64,000 nt of DNA. It comes from CBDCYH01 sp965224105. Its GTDB lineage: Bacteria; Bacteroidota; Rhodothermia; Rhodothermales; JABDKH01. Under the pieces are notes generated by a model. It was not told the DNA's origin, searched no databases, and saw nothing but the letters and a program-made list of their open reading frames with translations. The translations under genes and the position numbers were made by a program. Shown in pieces: positions 1 through 8,630 of the stretch; position 1 is the first letter of the stretch; each line of letters begins with the position of its first letter. The stretch covers positions 620,001-684,000 of the forward strand of contig CBDCYH010000002.1 in assembly GCA_965224105.1 (NCBI GenBank). Direction: 5' to 3'.

Positions 1-276
1 TGCGAACGCCCTTGCAAGAGCAGGCTTACCGGAGATAGAGTAGTTGCCAAAATTGTAGTATCCTTTCAATCGCGCCTGCCTGCCCTTCAAAACCTGGTCG
101 TTGGAGTAGTCCTGACTTTCTCCGTCTCTGTCGTAAAAGCCGGACGCACGATAGGCTGTTAAACTGAGCGTGACACCACTTTTGGGGCCGTCGTTTTGTG
201 CGCTTGCAATGAAGGGCTGCACCAATAGACCCAGCACGGCGATCGCCAAGGTGCCCCCAAGTTTGAAATTTTTCAT
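1..276 (-). CDS. Secreted protein of unknown function, N-terminal part only
   Basis: An open frame runs from an ATG at 276 off the left edge, giving 92 residues. The first 26 residues form a clear Sec signal peptide (MKNFKLGG, then a hydrophobic core ending IASAQ). The mature part is rich in Tyr, Gly and Ser with alternating polar residues (GYYNFGNYSISG), which would suit an outer-membrane or secreted beta protein, but no family can be named. It is divergent from ccmF. Overlapping frames in this stretch lack a signal peptide and look like shadows. The partial length prevents a better call. Confidence 0.6.
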   Translation of the reverse strand, partial: MKNFKLGGTLAIAVLGLLVQPFIASAQNDGPKSGVTLSLTAYRASGFYDRDGESQDYSNDQVLKGRQARLKGYYNFGNYSISGKPALARAFA

Positions 277-462
277 GGTTGGTTTCGTTTGGGTGACGGC
301 CTACCACATAAAGATGCGACCCAACCTATCTTGGTAACCCGGATTGCTCCAACTTAACTCTCCTATCAACAATTTTCCTACTTTCCGGCTGGAAAACTGA
401 TCTTTTCCCACAGGGGTGCGTTGCACCGCCACCAAAATTGTCGCAAACACAGCCACTACTTT

Positions 463-2889
463 ATGGGTACCGCAGGGTCTGTCGCACTTCTGCTCAGCTT
501 CGTCTTCTGTTCGATTAGCGGGATTGGGTATCTGGTCGCTGCGTCGAAACCTGATCTCGCACCGCAGGGCATCTGGCTTGGCCGTGTCTCGTGGTGGCTA
601 TCAACCTTTGTTGCGATCGCCACTTTTGGGGCGTTGATGTATCTGGTGATCACCCACCGATTCGAGTTTGCCTATGTCTACGAAAACTCGTCGCGGGACC
701 TGCCCCGACATTTCCTGGTCTCCGCGACATGGGCCGGGCAAGAAGGATCTTTCCTACTCTGGATCGTGCTCAATGGTCTGGTGGGCCTTGGGCTGATTCG
801 CTGGGCCCGAAATTACGAGGCGCCAACGATGGCTGTGGTCGCCCTCTGCCAGTTTTTTCTCCTTTCGATGGTCGTGGGAATCAAGCTGGGCTCACTCAAA
901 CTCGGCTCCTCGCCGTTCATTACGCTTGCCGATAAATTCCCCGACGCGCCGGCACTGGCCAGCGGTGTGGTCCCTGCTGACGGCTCAGGCCTCAATGACC
1001 TACTGCAAAACTACTGGATGGTGATCCATCCGCCCACGCTGTTTGTCGGGTTCGCGACCATGATCGTTCCGTTCGCATATGCGGTGGCGGCGCTTTGGAA
1101 AAAACAATATACGCAGTGGGTACGCCACGCCCTGCCGTGGACATTGTTCTCGGTAATGATCCTCGGAGTTGGAATCGCAATGGGAGGCTATTGGGCATAC
1201 GTTACCCTTTCGTTCGGTGGATACTGGGCGTGGGATCCCGTAGAGAACTCGTCGCTGGTCCCCTGGCTGATTGGCATTGCCGCCGTGCACATGATGATCA
1301 TCCAAAAGAAAAGTAGCAGTGGACACAAGGCGGCACTTTTCCTGAGCGTGCTCGCATACATGCTTGTTGTCTACTCGACGTTCCTTACACGGAGCGGAAT
1401 CCTTGGCGACATCTCCGTGCACTCGTTTGTAGATCTTGGATTGTACAATCAGCTGCTCCTGTGGATAGTGTCGATGGGCGCGATAGGTTTTGGCCTGCTG
1501 GCATATCGCTATCGGGAGTTGCCCACGCCGGAGAAAGAGCCGCTACTGTTGTCGCGCGAATATTTGACGTTCCTGGGCGCGATGTTTCTCTGCGCCGTTG
1601 CCGCTGTTATCATTCTCGGTACCAGTGCACCCATTGTCGGCAGGCTCTTCAGAGAAAACCCCTCGACTGTGCCTATCTCTTTCTACAACAAGTGGGCGAT
1701 TCCGCTATCGATCGTGTTCGTACTGCTTGCGGGAATCGGGCAGCTACTGTGGTGGACCAAAATGTCGGTGCAGAATATCAACAAGGTCGCGTTCGTGCCT
1801 ACCCTACTCGCGATTGTCTCGACGCTGGCGGTTTTGTTCTTGTCGCCCTTCGCCGAACTTCGAAGACCGGTGGACTCCGGCGGATTACTTGAATCCATTT
1901 CGGCCAATGGGCCGTCTTTCCTGCTCTTGATGCTAGTCTTCGCCGCATTTTTCTCTCTCTATGGCAACCTGAGTGCTTTGATGCGAATCGGTCGCGGAAA
2001 CCCAAAGCTTGCCGGCGGAGCGCTATCGCACATCGGATTTGCCATTCTCGTCTTGGGGGTAATTGCCAGCAGCGGTTTTAGTAAACCCATTTCCAGGAAT
2101 GCTGGTGTCGAGATGGCCGATGGGAGCAGGGAAAACGTCTACCTCGAACGGGGTAATTCTGCCGACGTACTCGGGTACAACATTACCTACCGGGGTCGCG
2201 AAGAGAACGCCCGGGGTAGACCTGTTTTTGTCGTGGACTTTGTGGATCCGAAAGGGAAAACGTTTTCATCGCACACGGTCGTTTACAAAAGCAACAAGGA
2301 TCAGTGGATCCAGCATCCTGACGTGCGCCTTGGGGCAACCAAAGACATCTTCGTGGCGGTTACGCCGAACGACATGTTCGAGCAGGACGATGGTACACCC
2401 GAGAACGGATTCTCATTAACCAGGGGCGACCAACGTATTCTCGGGAGCAGGGAATATGTGGTGCGGTTTATTGACTTCGAGGTGTTCGATCCGCTTGAGA
2501 GACAAAACGCAGATACTGAAATCGCCGTCGGGGCACAGCTCGAGGTGACGCGCCTGGCGGATCAGACGAAACGACTCGTCACCCCGATTTTCGAAGTAGC
2601 AGGAAACGGGCTTACCAGAAGCGATCCTGCGCGCGTTGACGAGTTCGACATCAGCCTAACATTTGTTGGGATGAGCGTTGATGATGGTGCCATCAACCTC
2701 ATTGTCGACGGCGTTGCCATCGAACCTGCGGATTGGATAATTGTGCAGGCAATCGAAAAGCCGTTTATCAACTTAGTCTGGATCGGAATAATTCTTATAA
2801 CGATTGGCTTCCTGTTTTCGATCTACCGGCGCGCTCGAGAACGCGCCTTTGAGGTCAATCGTATTGGACTCGCGGTTGACAAAGTTTAA
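463..2889 (+). CDS. ccmF: Cytochrome c haem lyase subunit CcmF (CcmF/CcsA family)
   Basis: This polytopic inner-membrane protein of 808 residues has the N-terminal cytochrome c assembly domain and the CcmF C-terminal region. The tryptophan-rich haem-binding motif GGYWAWDPVEN lies at about residues 252-262, followed by NSSLVPWLIG. At least ten hydrophobic segments are visible, with a periplasmic domain at about 550-760 and a last membrane span near the C terminus. CcmF-type proteins pass haem to apocytochrome c on the outer face of the membrane. The ATG at 463 fits the family N terminus (MGTAGSVALLL); a TTG at 421 would add 14 unlikely basic residues. Its stop TAA shares one base with the recG start, so the pair is probably co-transcribed. 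No other ccm gene is in the window. Confidence 0.93.
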   Translation: MGTAGSVALLLSFVFCSISGIGYLVAASKPDLAPQGIWLGRVSWWLSTFVAIATFGALMYLVITHRFEFAYVYENSSRDLPRHFLVSATWAGQEGSFLLWIVLNGLVGLGLIRWARNYEAPTMAVVALCQFFLLSMVVGIKLGSLKLGSSPFITLADKFPDAPALASGVVPADGSGLNDLLQNYWMVIHPPTLFVGFATMIVPFAYAVAALWKKQYTQWVRHALPWTLFSVMILGVGIAMGGYWAYVTLSFGGYWAWDPVENSSLVPWLIGIAAVHMMIIQKKSSSGHKAALFLSVLAYMLVVYSTFLTRSGILGDISVHSFVDLGLYNQLLLWIVSMGAIGFGLLAYRYRELPTPEKEPLLLSREYLTFLGAMFLCAVAAVIILGTSAPIVGRLFRENPSTVPISFYNKWAIPLSIVFVLLAGIGQLLWWTKMSVQNINKVAFVPTLLAIVSTLAVLFLSPFAELRRPVDSGGLLESISANGPSFLLLMLVFAAFFSLYGNLSALMRIGRGNPKLAGGALSHIGFAILVLGVIASSGFSKPISRNAGVEMADGSRENVYLERGNSADVLGYNITYRGREENARGRPVFVVDFVDPKGKTFSSHTVVYKSNKDQWIQHPDVRLGATKDIFVAVTPNDMFEQDDGTPENGFSLTRGDQRILGSREYVVRFIDFEVFDPLERQNADTEIAVGAQLEVTRLADQTKRLVTPIFEVAGNGLTRSDPARVDEFDISLTFVGMSVDDGAINLIVDGVAIEPADWIIVQAIEKPFINLVWIGIILITIGFLFSIYRRARERAFEVNRIGLAVDKV

Positions 2890-4994
2890 TGGCGGATGGA
2901 TTTGGCCTACTGGATAGAGAGGTCCAATTCGTAAAGGGAATCGGACCGAAGCGGGCGGTAGCGCTTGGCGAAATGGGAGTGGAGAACGTCCGGGATCTCC
3001 TGCACTTCTATCCCCGACGATATCTCGACAGGACAACTGTGACGCCGTTCGATGAAATCGGTCAGGCAGATGGGCAAGTCACCATCGATGGCATTGTCAG
3101 ATCAGCTGCGGTAATCCCAAGCAGGCGCGGTCGCAGATATGAGATTGTTCTGGAAGACGAAAGCGGTAGGACGACGCGCTGTGTGTGGTTCCGCGGAGTG
3201 GCATGGGTGCAAAAAACCATTCACTCCGGAATGCGGATCGCTGTGCACGGCAAACCGCAGCTGTACAATAAGAAGTGGTCTTTCCCGCATCCCGATTTTG
3301 ACCTGCTGGACGCCGACACACCGAAGTTATCGACCGGCAGGATCATAGCCCTCTATCCCGGAAGCGAGAGTCTCGCAAAGGCGGGCGTGTCAAGCGCGCT
3401 CGTGCGCAGAGTCGTTTACAATCTGTTTAAGGACGAGGGTATTCGGATCCCCGAGATTTTTCCCGGGTGGGTAAAGGAAAAGTACGGTTTGATTGACGGC
3501 CGCGTCGCACTGCGAGCCATCCACCGGCCCAGGGACCAGGCTGAGCTCGACGCCGCCATTCACCGCCTCAAGTTTGAAGAACTCTTCTGGATACAGTTGC
3601 TCTTGCGGCAAACCCTGAAGTTGCGCGAACGCACGACAGACATCATCCTTGAAAAACCGGGCTCCCTAAGTCGGCAATTCTTCACTGACCATCTCCCCTT
3701 CGAATTAACCGACGACCAAAAGCGTGCGCTCCATCAGATCTATTCGGATGCGCAAAGTGGCAAGCAAATGAACAGGCTTTTACAGGGTGATGTTGGATGT
3801 GGCAAAACCGTCGTTGCCATCGGCGCACTGTTGCAAGCGGTCGACTCAGGATACCAGGGGGTGCTCATGGCACCGACTGAAATTCTGGCTGAGCAGCATC
3901 TTGCAAAGGTAAAGGGATATCTGGAGCCACTCGGGGTTCGCGTAGTCCACCTTAGCGGTAGCTTGTCTCGCACGCGGCACCGGGATACGTTGGATGCGAT
4001 CAAGACCGGGACTGCACAAATCGTCGTCGGCACGCACGCGGTGATACAGGATACGGTTGCGTTCGGCAAGATGGGGATGGTGGTCATCGACGAACAGCAT
4101 CGGTTTGGAGTAATGCAGCGCGCAAGCCTATCCGACAAAGGCGACCGGCCGCATATCCTCCTCATGACGGCCACACCAATCCCCCGTTCGCTGACCATGA
4201 CGTTGTATGGCGATCTTGATGTGACGACCATACGTCAAAAACCGAAGGGACGGCAGCCCATCATCACAAGGCTGTTCAACGAAAAGCGTCGGACAAAGAT
4301 GTACGAACTGCTGCGTTCGCAACTAAATCAAGGCAGACAGGCTTTTGTCGTCTATCCGCTGGTTGAGGAAAGCGAAAAAATGGACCTGCGCGACGCCGTG
4401 TCGGGCTGTGAACAGTTATCGATGATCCTGCATGACAAGAATGTTGGACTCATTCACGGTAGGATGAAGCAGGACGTGCGCGAAGAGAAAATGAGCCGTT
4501 TTGTAATGGGAGAGATCGATGTATTGGTTGCAACCACCGTGATTGAAGTCGGCGTGGATATACCCAATGCAACCGTCATGATAATCGAACATGCAGAGCG
4601 CTTCGGGTTAAGCCAACTGCACCAGCTGCGAGGCCGCGTAGGCCGAGGCAAGCACGCCAGCTACTGCCTGCTGATGGCCGACTACAAGAAAACCAGCGTG
4701 GCGGATGAGCGACTCGCGGCAATGGAAGAAACGAACGACGGATTCAAAATCAGCGAGCTCGACCTGTCCATCCGCGGGGGTGGTGACTATTTCGGGACCC
4801 GCCAGAGCGGGTTGCCAGACTTGAAGATCGCCAACATCGTCGAAGATCTGGAAATCATTGAGGATGTCCGGGAAGCTGCGTTGGAATGCGTTTCCCGCGA
4901 CCAGCTTCTGGAGCGCGCCGAGCATAAAACCATGAGGACCTACTTCGAAAAGTACATTGTCGCGAAGAGGTTGAAGTTTGCAGACATCGGCTAG
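2889..4994 (+). CDS. recG: ATP-dependent DNA helicase RecG
   Basis: RecG remodels stalled replication forks and branch-migrates Holliday junctions. The 701-residue protein is full length. An N-terminal wedge/OB domain (about 1-250) precedes two RecA-like helicase lobes. Visible motifs are Walker A GDVGCGKT (300-307), the Walker B box DEQH (401-404), motif III TATPIPR and the motif VI region QLRGRVGRG (about 579-587). The start overlaps the ccmF stop (TAATG), which implies translational coupling. The 3' end overlaps the convergent SDR gene by four bases, so no room remains for a separate terminator. Confidence 0.97.
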   Translation: MADGFGLLDREVQFVKGIGPKRAVALGEMGVENVRDLLHFYPRRYLDRTTVTPFDEIGQADGQVTIDGIVRSAAVIPSRRGRRYEIVLEDESGRTTRCVWFRGVAWVQKTIHSGMRIAVHGKPQLYNKKWSFPHPDFDLLDADTPKLSTGRIIALYPGSESLAKAGVSSALVRRVVYNLFKDEGIRIPEIFPGWVKEKYGLIDGRVALRAIHRPRDQAELDAAIHRLKFEELFWIQLLLRQTLKLRERTTDIILEKPGSLSRQFFTDHLPFELTDDQKRALHQIYSDAQSGKQMNRLLQGDVGCGKTVVAIGALLQAVDSGYQGVLMAPTEILAEQHLAKVKGYLEPLGVRVVHLSGSLSRTRHRDTLDAIKTGTAQIVVGTHAVIQDTVAFGKMGMVVIDEQHRFGVMQRASLSDKGDRPHILLMTATPIPRSLTMTLYGDLDVTTIRQKPKGRQPIITRLFNEKRRTKMYELLRSQLNQGRQAFVVYPLVEESEKMDLRDAVSGCEQLSMILHDKNVGLIHGRMKQDVREEKMSRFVMGEIDVLVATTVIEVGVDIPNATVMIIEHAERFGLSQLHQLRGRVGRGKHASYCLLMADYKKTSVADERLAAMEETNDGFKISELDLSIRGGGDYFGTRQSGLPDLKIANIVEDLEIIEDVREAALECVSRDQLLERAEHKTMRTYFEKYIVAKRLKFADIG

Positions 4995-5749
4995 TGGACG
5001 TAGCTCCCGGCGTTGATGTCGATCGTGGTACCAGTCGCATGATCTGCCAGACCACTTGCAAGCAGAGCAACCATCGGAGCGATATCGTTGGGTTCGGTCA
5101 GCCGGTTCAGGGCGAGGTCCGCGATTACATGGTCTTCCCCGTATTCTTCAATCGACTCCGTGGCCATATCAGTTCGCGTGAACCCCGGCGCGACGACAAA
5201 AGCCTTGACACCGTCCTTGCCAAACGACCGTGCGATTGATCTGGTGTAGGCAACCATCCCTCCTTTTGTTGCTGCGTAGGCCATGAGATCCGCCGTATCA
5301 CCGCGAAACGCAGCCCGGGATGCAATGTTGATGATCCGGCCTCCGCCCCTCGATTGAAAGTGGCGTATCGCCCGCCGCGAAAGCCACGCTGCCGACTTGA
5401 GGTTAACCGCAAACAGGTGGTCCCAGGTACTCCCCCATTCGTCAATGTCTGCGTCAAAGGGAATCATGGGAGCGATGCCAGCATTGTTTACGATCACATC
5501 CAACGAGCCCTTGAGTTCGAGGGCGTGATCGAACAACTGGTCGCTAGACTCAAGCTCGCCAAGATCAGCCTGCGCAATATCGACACGTAGCGGTGCAAGC
5601 TCTTGCAGCTCCTCCACGTTCCTCTTGTTGTTGTTGTAGTGCAGGACAACTTCGGCACCAGAATCAATCAACGTTTTGGAGACGGCCTTGCCAATTCCGC
5701 GACTGGCACCGGTTACAAGGATTTTGATGTTCGATAAATCAATCTTCAT
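4991..5749 (-). CDS. Short-chain dehydrogenase/reductase (SDR)
   Basis: This 252-residue classical SDR has the Rossmann dinucleotide-binding motif TGASRGIG (13-20), the structural motif NNAG (88-91) and the catalytic Ser144, Tyr158 and Lys162 arrangement (YAATK). It should oxidise or reduce a hydroxyl/carbonyl group with NAD(P). The layout resembles 3-oxoacyl-ACP reductase (FabG)-like enzymes, but the substrate cannot be read from the sequence, and no fatty-acid genes are adjacent. It is convergent with recG (four-base overlap) and starts six bases downstream of the DUF2914 gene stop on the same strand, so it may be the last gene of the cysteine desulfurase operon. Confidence 0.9.
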   Translation of the reverse strand: MKIDLSNIKILVTGASRGIGKAVSKTLIDSGAEVVLHYNNNKRNVEELQELAPLRVDIAQADLGELESSDQLFDHALELKGSLDVIVNNAGIAPMIPFDADIDEWGSTWDHLFAVNLKSAAWLSRRAIRHFQSRGGGRIINIASRAAFRGDTADLMAYAATKGGMVAYTRSIARSFGKDGVKAFVVAPGFTRTDMATESIEEYGEDHVIADLALNRLTEPNDIAPMVALLASGLADHATGTTIDINAGSYVH

Positions 5750-5755
5750 TTGAGC

Positions 5756-6892
5756 TCACTTAATTTCGGTCTTGTAAACTTTAGGCGAGGATGGCGAAGC
5801 TGGAACTATTTCAAGTCGAAGCCTGCCGATGATCCAATCCTGATCGGTCACTACATCCACACGCCATTTTCCGGGCGCGAGATGCCGCTTGAAAGTATAC
5901 CCTCGGTAACCATCCTTGCGTCCACCGGTTAATGTATACGGGAGCCGGTCTGTGACGCGCCACGTATCAGTCGGCTCATCATACATTTTCCACTGATGTT
6001 CAATCTCTCTTGAAAATCGGGTCGGGGCGAAGATGGACGAGAAGGCAAAGACGGTGTCACCGGGGACATATTCTATTCGTTTTTCCAGTCCGGGTAGGTT
6101 TTGATACCATCGTATCGCGGGATTGTACACAAGGTATTCGTTACCACGCTTAACAATCCGGGTGTAAACCCCTCCGTCGCGCATCGCAAGCGGAACCGGG
6201 GGGATCCACCGGTTAAAATAGAAGATCATCATTACCACCCAAACTCCCGCTATCGCCAGGCCCACTTTGGTAAAAAGTGCCCGACGAACATGATGATCCG
6301 ACACTCCGCGATAGATCAAGAAGGAGGTGATCATTATTGTCAAAACACCAGCGGCAAGAAAAGAGAAGGCGTTCATCCTTTTTGTAACCACTGGCAGGAA
6401 GAAGGTGAGGAAACAGGTGACGGTAAAGAAGTACAGAGTCAGCAGGACGACGACGCGGGGTGGATCGGTATGGACGATTTCGTTCATGACCATGAGTGCC
6501 ACAAGGATGACGATAAACCATGACGCTTGCGAGATCGAAGCGCTCTGGGAGTAGAAAATCACCGAAGCGCTAAACAGCGCACCGAGAAGGAATTGCACGA
6601 CCAGTGCGAGCTTCGAGAAATGGCGCCGCACCAGCAATATCGGAGAATCAGCATACATACCGTGGACTAGCAGGCCAACCACGATCGTGAGCAAGGTCAC
6701 GTAGCTGAGGAGCAGGATGTTGTCGAACCACGCATCAATACGATTAAGCGTGATCGTATCGAGCAGGAACCCCCCAACAAAAACGCCGGACATTGCCAGT
6801 CGCGGGCGTTTCTTCGCCTGCTCGGAAAGAAACATGCCAACCCGGGTTTGCAGCACCAACTCAAGCGGCCTCTCGAGAAGGGGCTTCGTCAT
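5756..6892 (-). CDS. Membrane protein with C-terminal DUF2914 domain
   Basis: This 378-residue protein has seven or more predicted membrane helices between about residues 30 and 250, followed by a soluble DUF2914-type domain. The domain carries the characteristic 'VFAFSSIFAP...IEHQW...GKWRVDVVT' pattern near the C terminus. DUF2914 is usually found at the end of secreted or membrane-anchored bacterial proteins and its function is unknown. The ATG at 6892 is chosen because the longer frame would run back into the DUF2480 gene. It lies 19 bases downstream of that gene and is probably the third gene of the operon with the cysteine desulfurase. Confidence 0.82.
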   Translation of the reverse strand: MTKPLLERPLELVLQTRVGMFLSEQAKKRPRLAMSGVFVGGFLLDTITLNRIDAWFDNILLLSYVTLLTIVVGLLVHGMYADSPILLVRRHFSKLALVVQFLLGALFSASVIFYSQSASISQASWFIVILVALMVMNEIVHTDPPRVVVLLTLYFFTVTCFLTFFLPVVTKRMNAFSFLAAGVLTIMITSFLIYRGVSDHHVRRALFTKVGLAIAGVWVVMMIFYFNRWIPPVPLAMRDGGVYTRIVKRGNEYLVYNPAIRWYQNLPGLEKRIEYVPGDTVFAFSSIFAPTRFSREIEHQWKMYDEPTDTWRVTDRLPYTLTGGRKDGYRGYTFKRHLAPGKWRVDVVTDQDWIIGRLRLEIVPASPSSPKVYKTEIK

Positions 6893-6911
6893 TCTGGAAA
6901 AATGGTTTGCC

Positions 6912-7430
6912 TCATCCCTTCCGGTTTGCTCGTTGCCTCCAGAGAGGGATGGTCGAGCATGGCTCCCCGAACATGATCTTCTTCGCAACGCCTGTCAGTT
7001 TTTCGGTTGCGAGGGCATATGCGCGGTCCGGTACAATTTCATTCGCGCATCCTTTCACGACAACGGGCTTGTCACGGAATTTCTCCCAGTCAAACGTCTG
7101 TAACTCTCGCGTGAAATAATCTCCCCGCACGTGGTCTTCGCCTCCGACGGTAACCGATCTTACGAGATCTGATAAAAGACTCGCGATGTACATGTATGCC
7201 CAAACAGGAATGAGCGCATCAGTCGAGCAGACGATGCCGACGTGGCAATCTTCCAGGTGGCTGAAGTCGGTCTCGCTCAGTTGCTGCCTGAACGTTTTTT
7301 CGCGGAGGATGAATCCGCCATCCAGGTACTCCGAGATATCCACCAGTTTCACGCTGCCGCCGTCCCACAGGCTAGCAAGGTCAAACGTTTCCAGTGCGCT
7401 AGTTGCGACTTTATTAACGATGGGTTCCAT
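6912..7430 (-). CDS. DUF2480 family protein
   Basis: This soluble 172-residue protein begins MEPIVNKVATSALETFDL, the usual N terminus of DUF2480 proteins. It has the central VGIVCSTDALIPVWAYM stretch and ends in a conserved segment with VVKGC and a final tryptophan. In Flavobacteriia the family sits beside SUF iron-sulfur assembly genes (recalled, not checked). Here it starts four bases after the cysteine desulfurase stop, which repeats that link. A role in Fe-S cluster assembly or delivery is an inference from context only. The ATG at 7430 leaves the tight intergenic spacing typical of an operon. Confidence 0.85.
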   Translation of the reverse strand: MEPIVNKVATSALETFDLASLWDGGSVKLVDISEYLDGGFILREKTFRQQLSETDFSHLEDCHVGIVCSTDALIPVWAYMYIASLLSDLVRSVTVGGEDHVRGDYFTRELQTFDWEKFRDKPVVVKGCANEIVPDRAYALATEKLTGVAKKIMFGEPCSTIPLWRQRANRKG

Positions 7431-7434
7431 TTGT

Positions 7435-8583
7435 CTACGCTTTTGACGTTAGTGCGTGAACGGCATCAATTATTTCCTGAGAAGCGCGATCGATTTCTTC
7501 CAGCTTTGTATGCGACCCTATCGATACTCGGATAAATGACTGCGCGTCGGAACTACTGTAACCCAGCGCCTTCATCACATGGCTACCTTTGCCGCTTCCA
7601 CTCTGGCAGGCGCTCCCGGTCGACAGGGCTAGTCCTCGGAGACCCGAAAGCAAATTCGCGGCCTTCAATCCCGGGAACAGAAGCCCGCAGGTGTTTGGGA
7701 GGCGCGGTGCATTCTTGCCAACAAGGTGCACATCCAATCCCGACGACCCAATTTTCTCCTCAAAACGATCTCTCAGTTCCTTGAGTCTGGCAGAGTTTTC
7801 TTTCCAGTTTTTTACAGCCCATTCAGACGCGCTACCCATCCCAACAATACCTGTGACGTTTAGCGTGCCGCCGCGGACACCACTTTCCTGTCCGCCACCG
7901 TTAATCAGTGGATGCAACGCGACATTCCCCTTGTTTATTAGCGCTCCAACTCCCTTCGGACCGTAGAATTTGTGTGCGGAGATTGCGATCAGGTCCGCTG
8001 GGCAGTCGCGAGTATCCAGTTTGGCAGGCGCCTGGGTAGCGTCGCTGAAGAATGGCACCCCGGCATCTTTGCACACATCAGCAATTGCATCTACGTCATT
8101 TAGCACACCCGTCTCGTTGTTCGCCCACATGATGCTGACCAGTCGAGTCTCGGGCTTAATGACGTTGCGCAGGTCCGCGACATTCACCGCGCCGTCTTTG
8201 TCTACTGCAACGCGGGTTACGGATGCGCCAAGTTTTTCGATTGCCGTACAGGTATCGAGCACGGCTTTGTGTTCGGTCTGCGACGTTACGATATGGGTTC
8301 GTTCATGACCGAAGCGGGTGGCGGTACCCTTGATAGCAAGGTTGATTGCCTCGGTTGATCCGCTCGTAAAGATAACGGTATCGGGATCGGTCGAAAAAAG
8401 CTCAGCTACCTGCTCGCGGGCGATGGTAACTGCTGCCTCAGCTCTCCATCCCATCGCGTGACCCTTCGAAGACGCGTTACCAAAATGAGTTGCGAAGTAT
8501 GGCAGCATTGCCTCAAGCACACTTTCGTGTACAGGCGTTGTGGCGTTGTAATCCAGGTAGATTTGCTGCTGATTCGACATCAT
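7435..8583 (-). CDS. Cysteine desulfurase (NifS/IscS class V aminotransferase)
   Basis: The enzyme takes sulfur from L-cysteine by PLP chemistry and forms an enzyme persulfide for Fe-S clusters or tRNA thiolation. The 382-residue protein shows the PLP lysine in SAHKFYGPKG (Lys205), the ring-stacking His105, Asp181 and the catalytic Cys326 in STGSACQSG, so it is the IscS/NifS-like group rather than SufS. Two ATGs (8583 and 8580) follow an upstream GTG; the first ATG is taken. It is the first gene of a tight operon with DUF2480 and DUF2914. No scaffold gene (iscU, sufBCD) is in the window. Confidence 0.93.
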   Translation of the reverse strand: MMSNQQQIYLDYNATTPVHESVLEAMLPYFATHFGNASSKGHAMGWRAEAAVTIAREQVAELFSTDPDTVIFTSGSTEAINLAIKGTATRFGHERTHIVTSQTEHKAVLDTCTAIEKLGASVTRVAVDKDGAVNVADLRNVIKPETRLVSIMWANNETGVLNDVDAIADVCKDAGVPFFSDATQAPAKLDTRDCPADLIAISAHKFYGPKGVGALINKGNVALHPLINGGGQESGVRGGTLNVTGIVGMGSASEWAVKNWKENSARLKELRDRFEEKIGSSGLDVHLVGKNAPRLPNTCGLLFPGLKAANLLSGLRGLALSTGSACQSGSGKGSHVMKALGYSSSDAQSFIRVSIGSHTKLEEIDRASQEIIDAVHALTSKA

Positions 8584-8630
8584 CACCGTTGTTGCATATC
8601 TCGAACGGTTGGCAGTCCTATGCCGTTCCG

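Noticed and set aside
26..307. A 93-residue minus-strand open frame starting at 307
   Set aside because: It is out of frame with the signal-peptide-bearing frame starting at 276, has an Arg-rich composition and is best read as a shadow.
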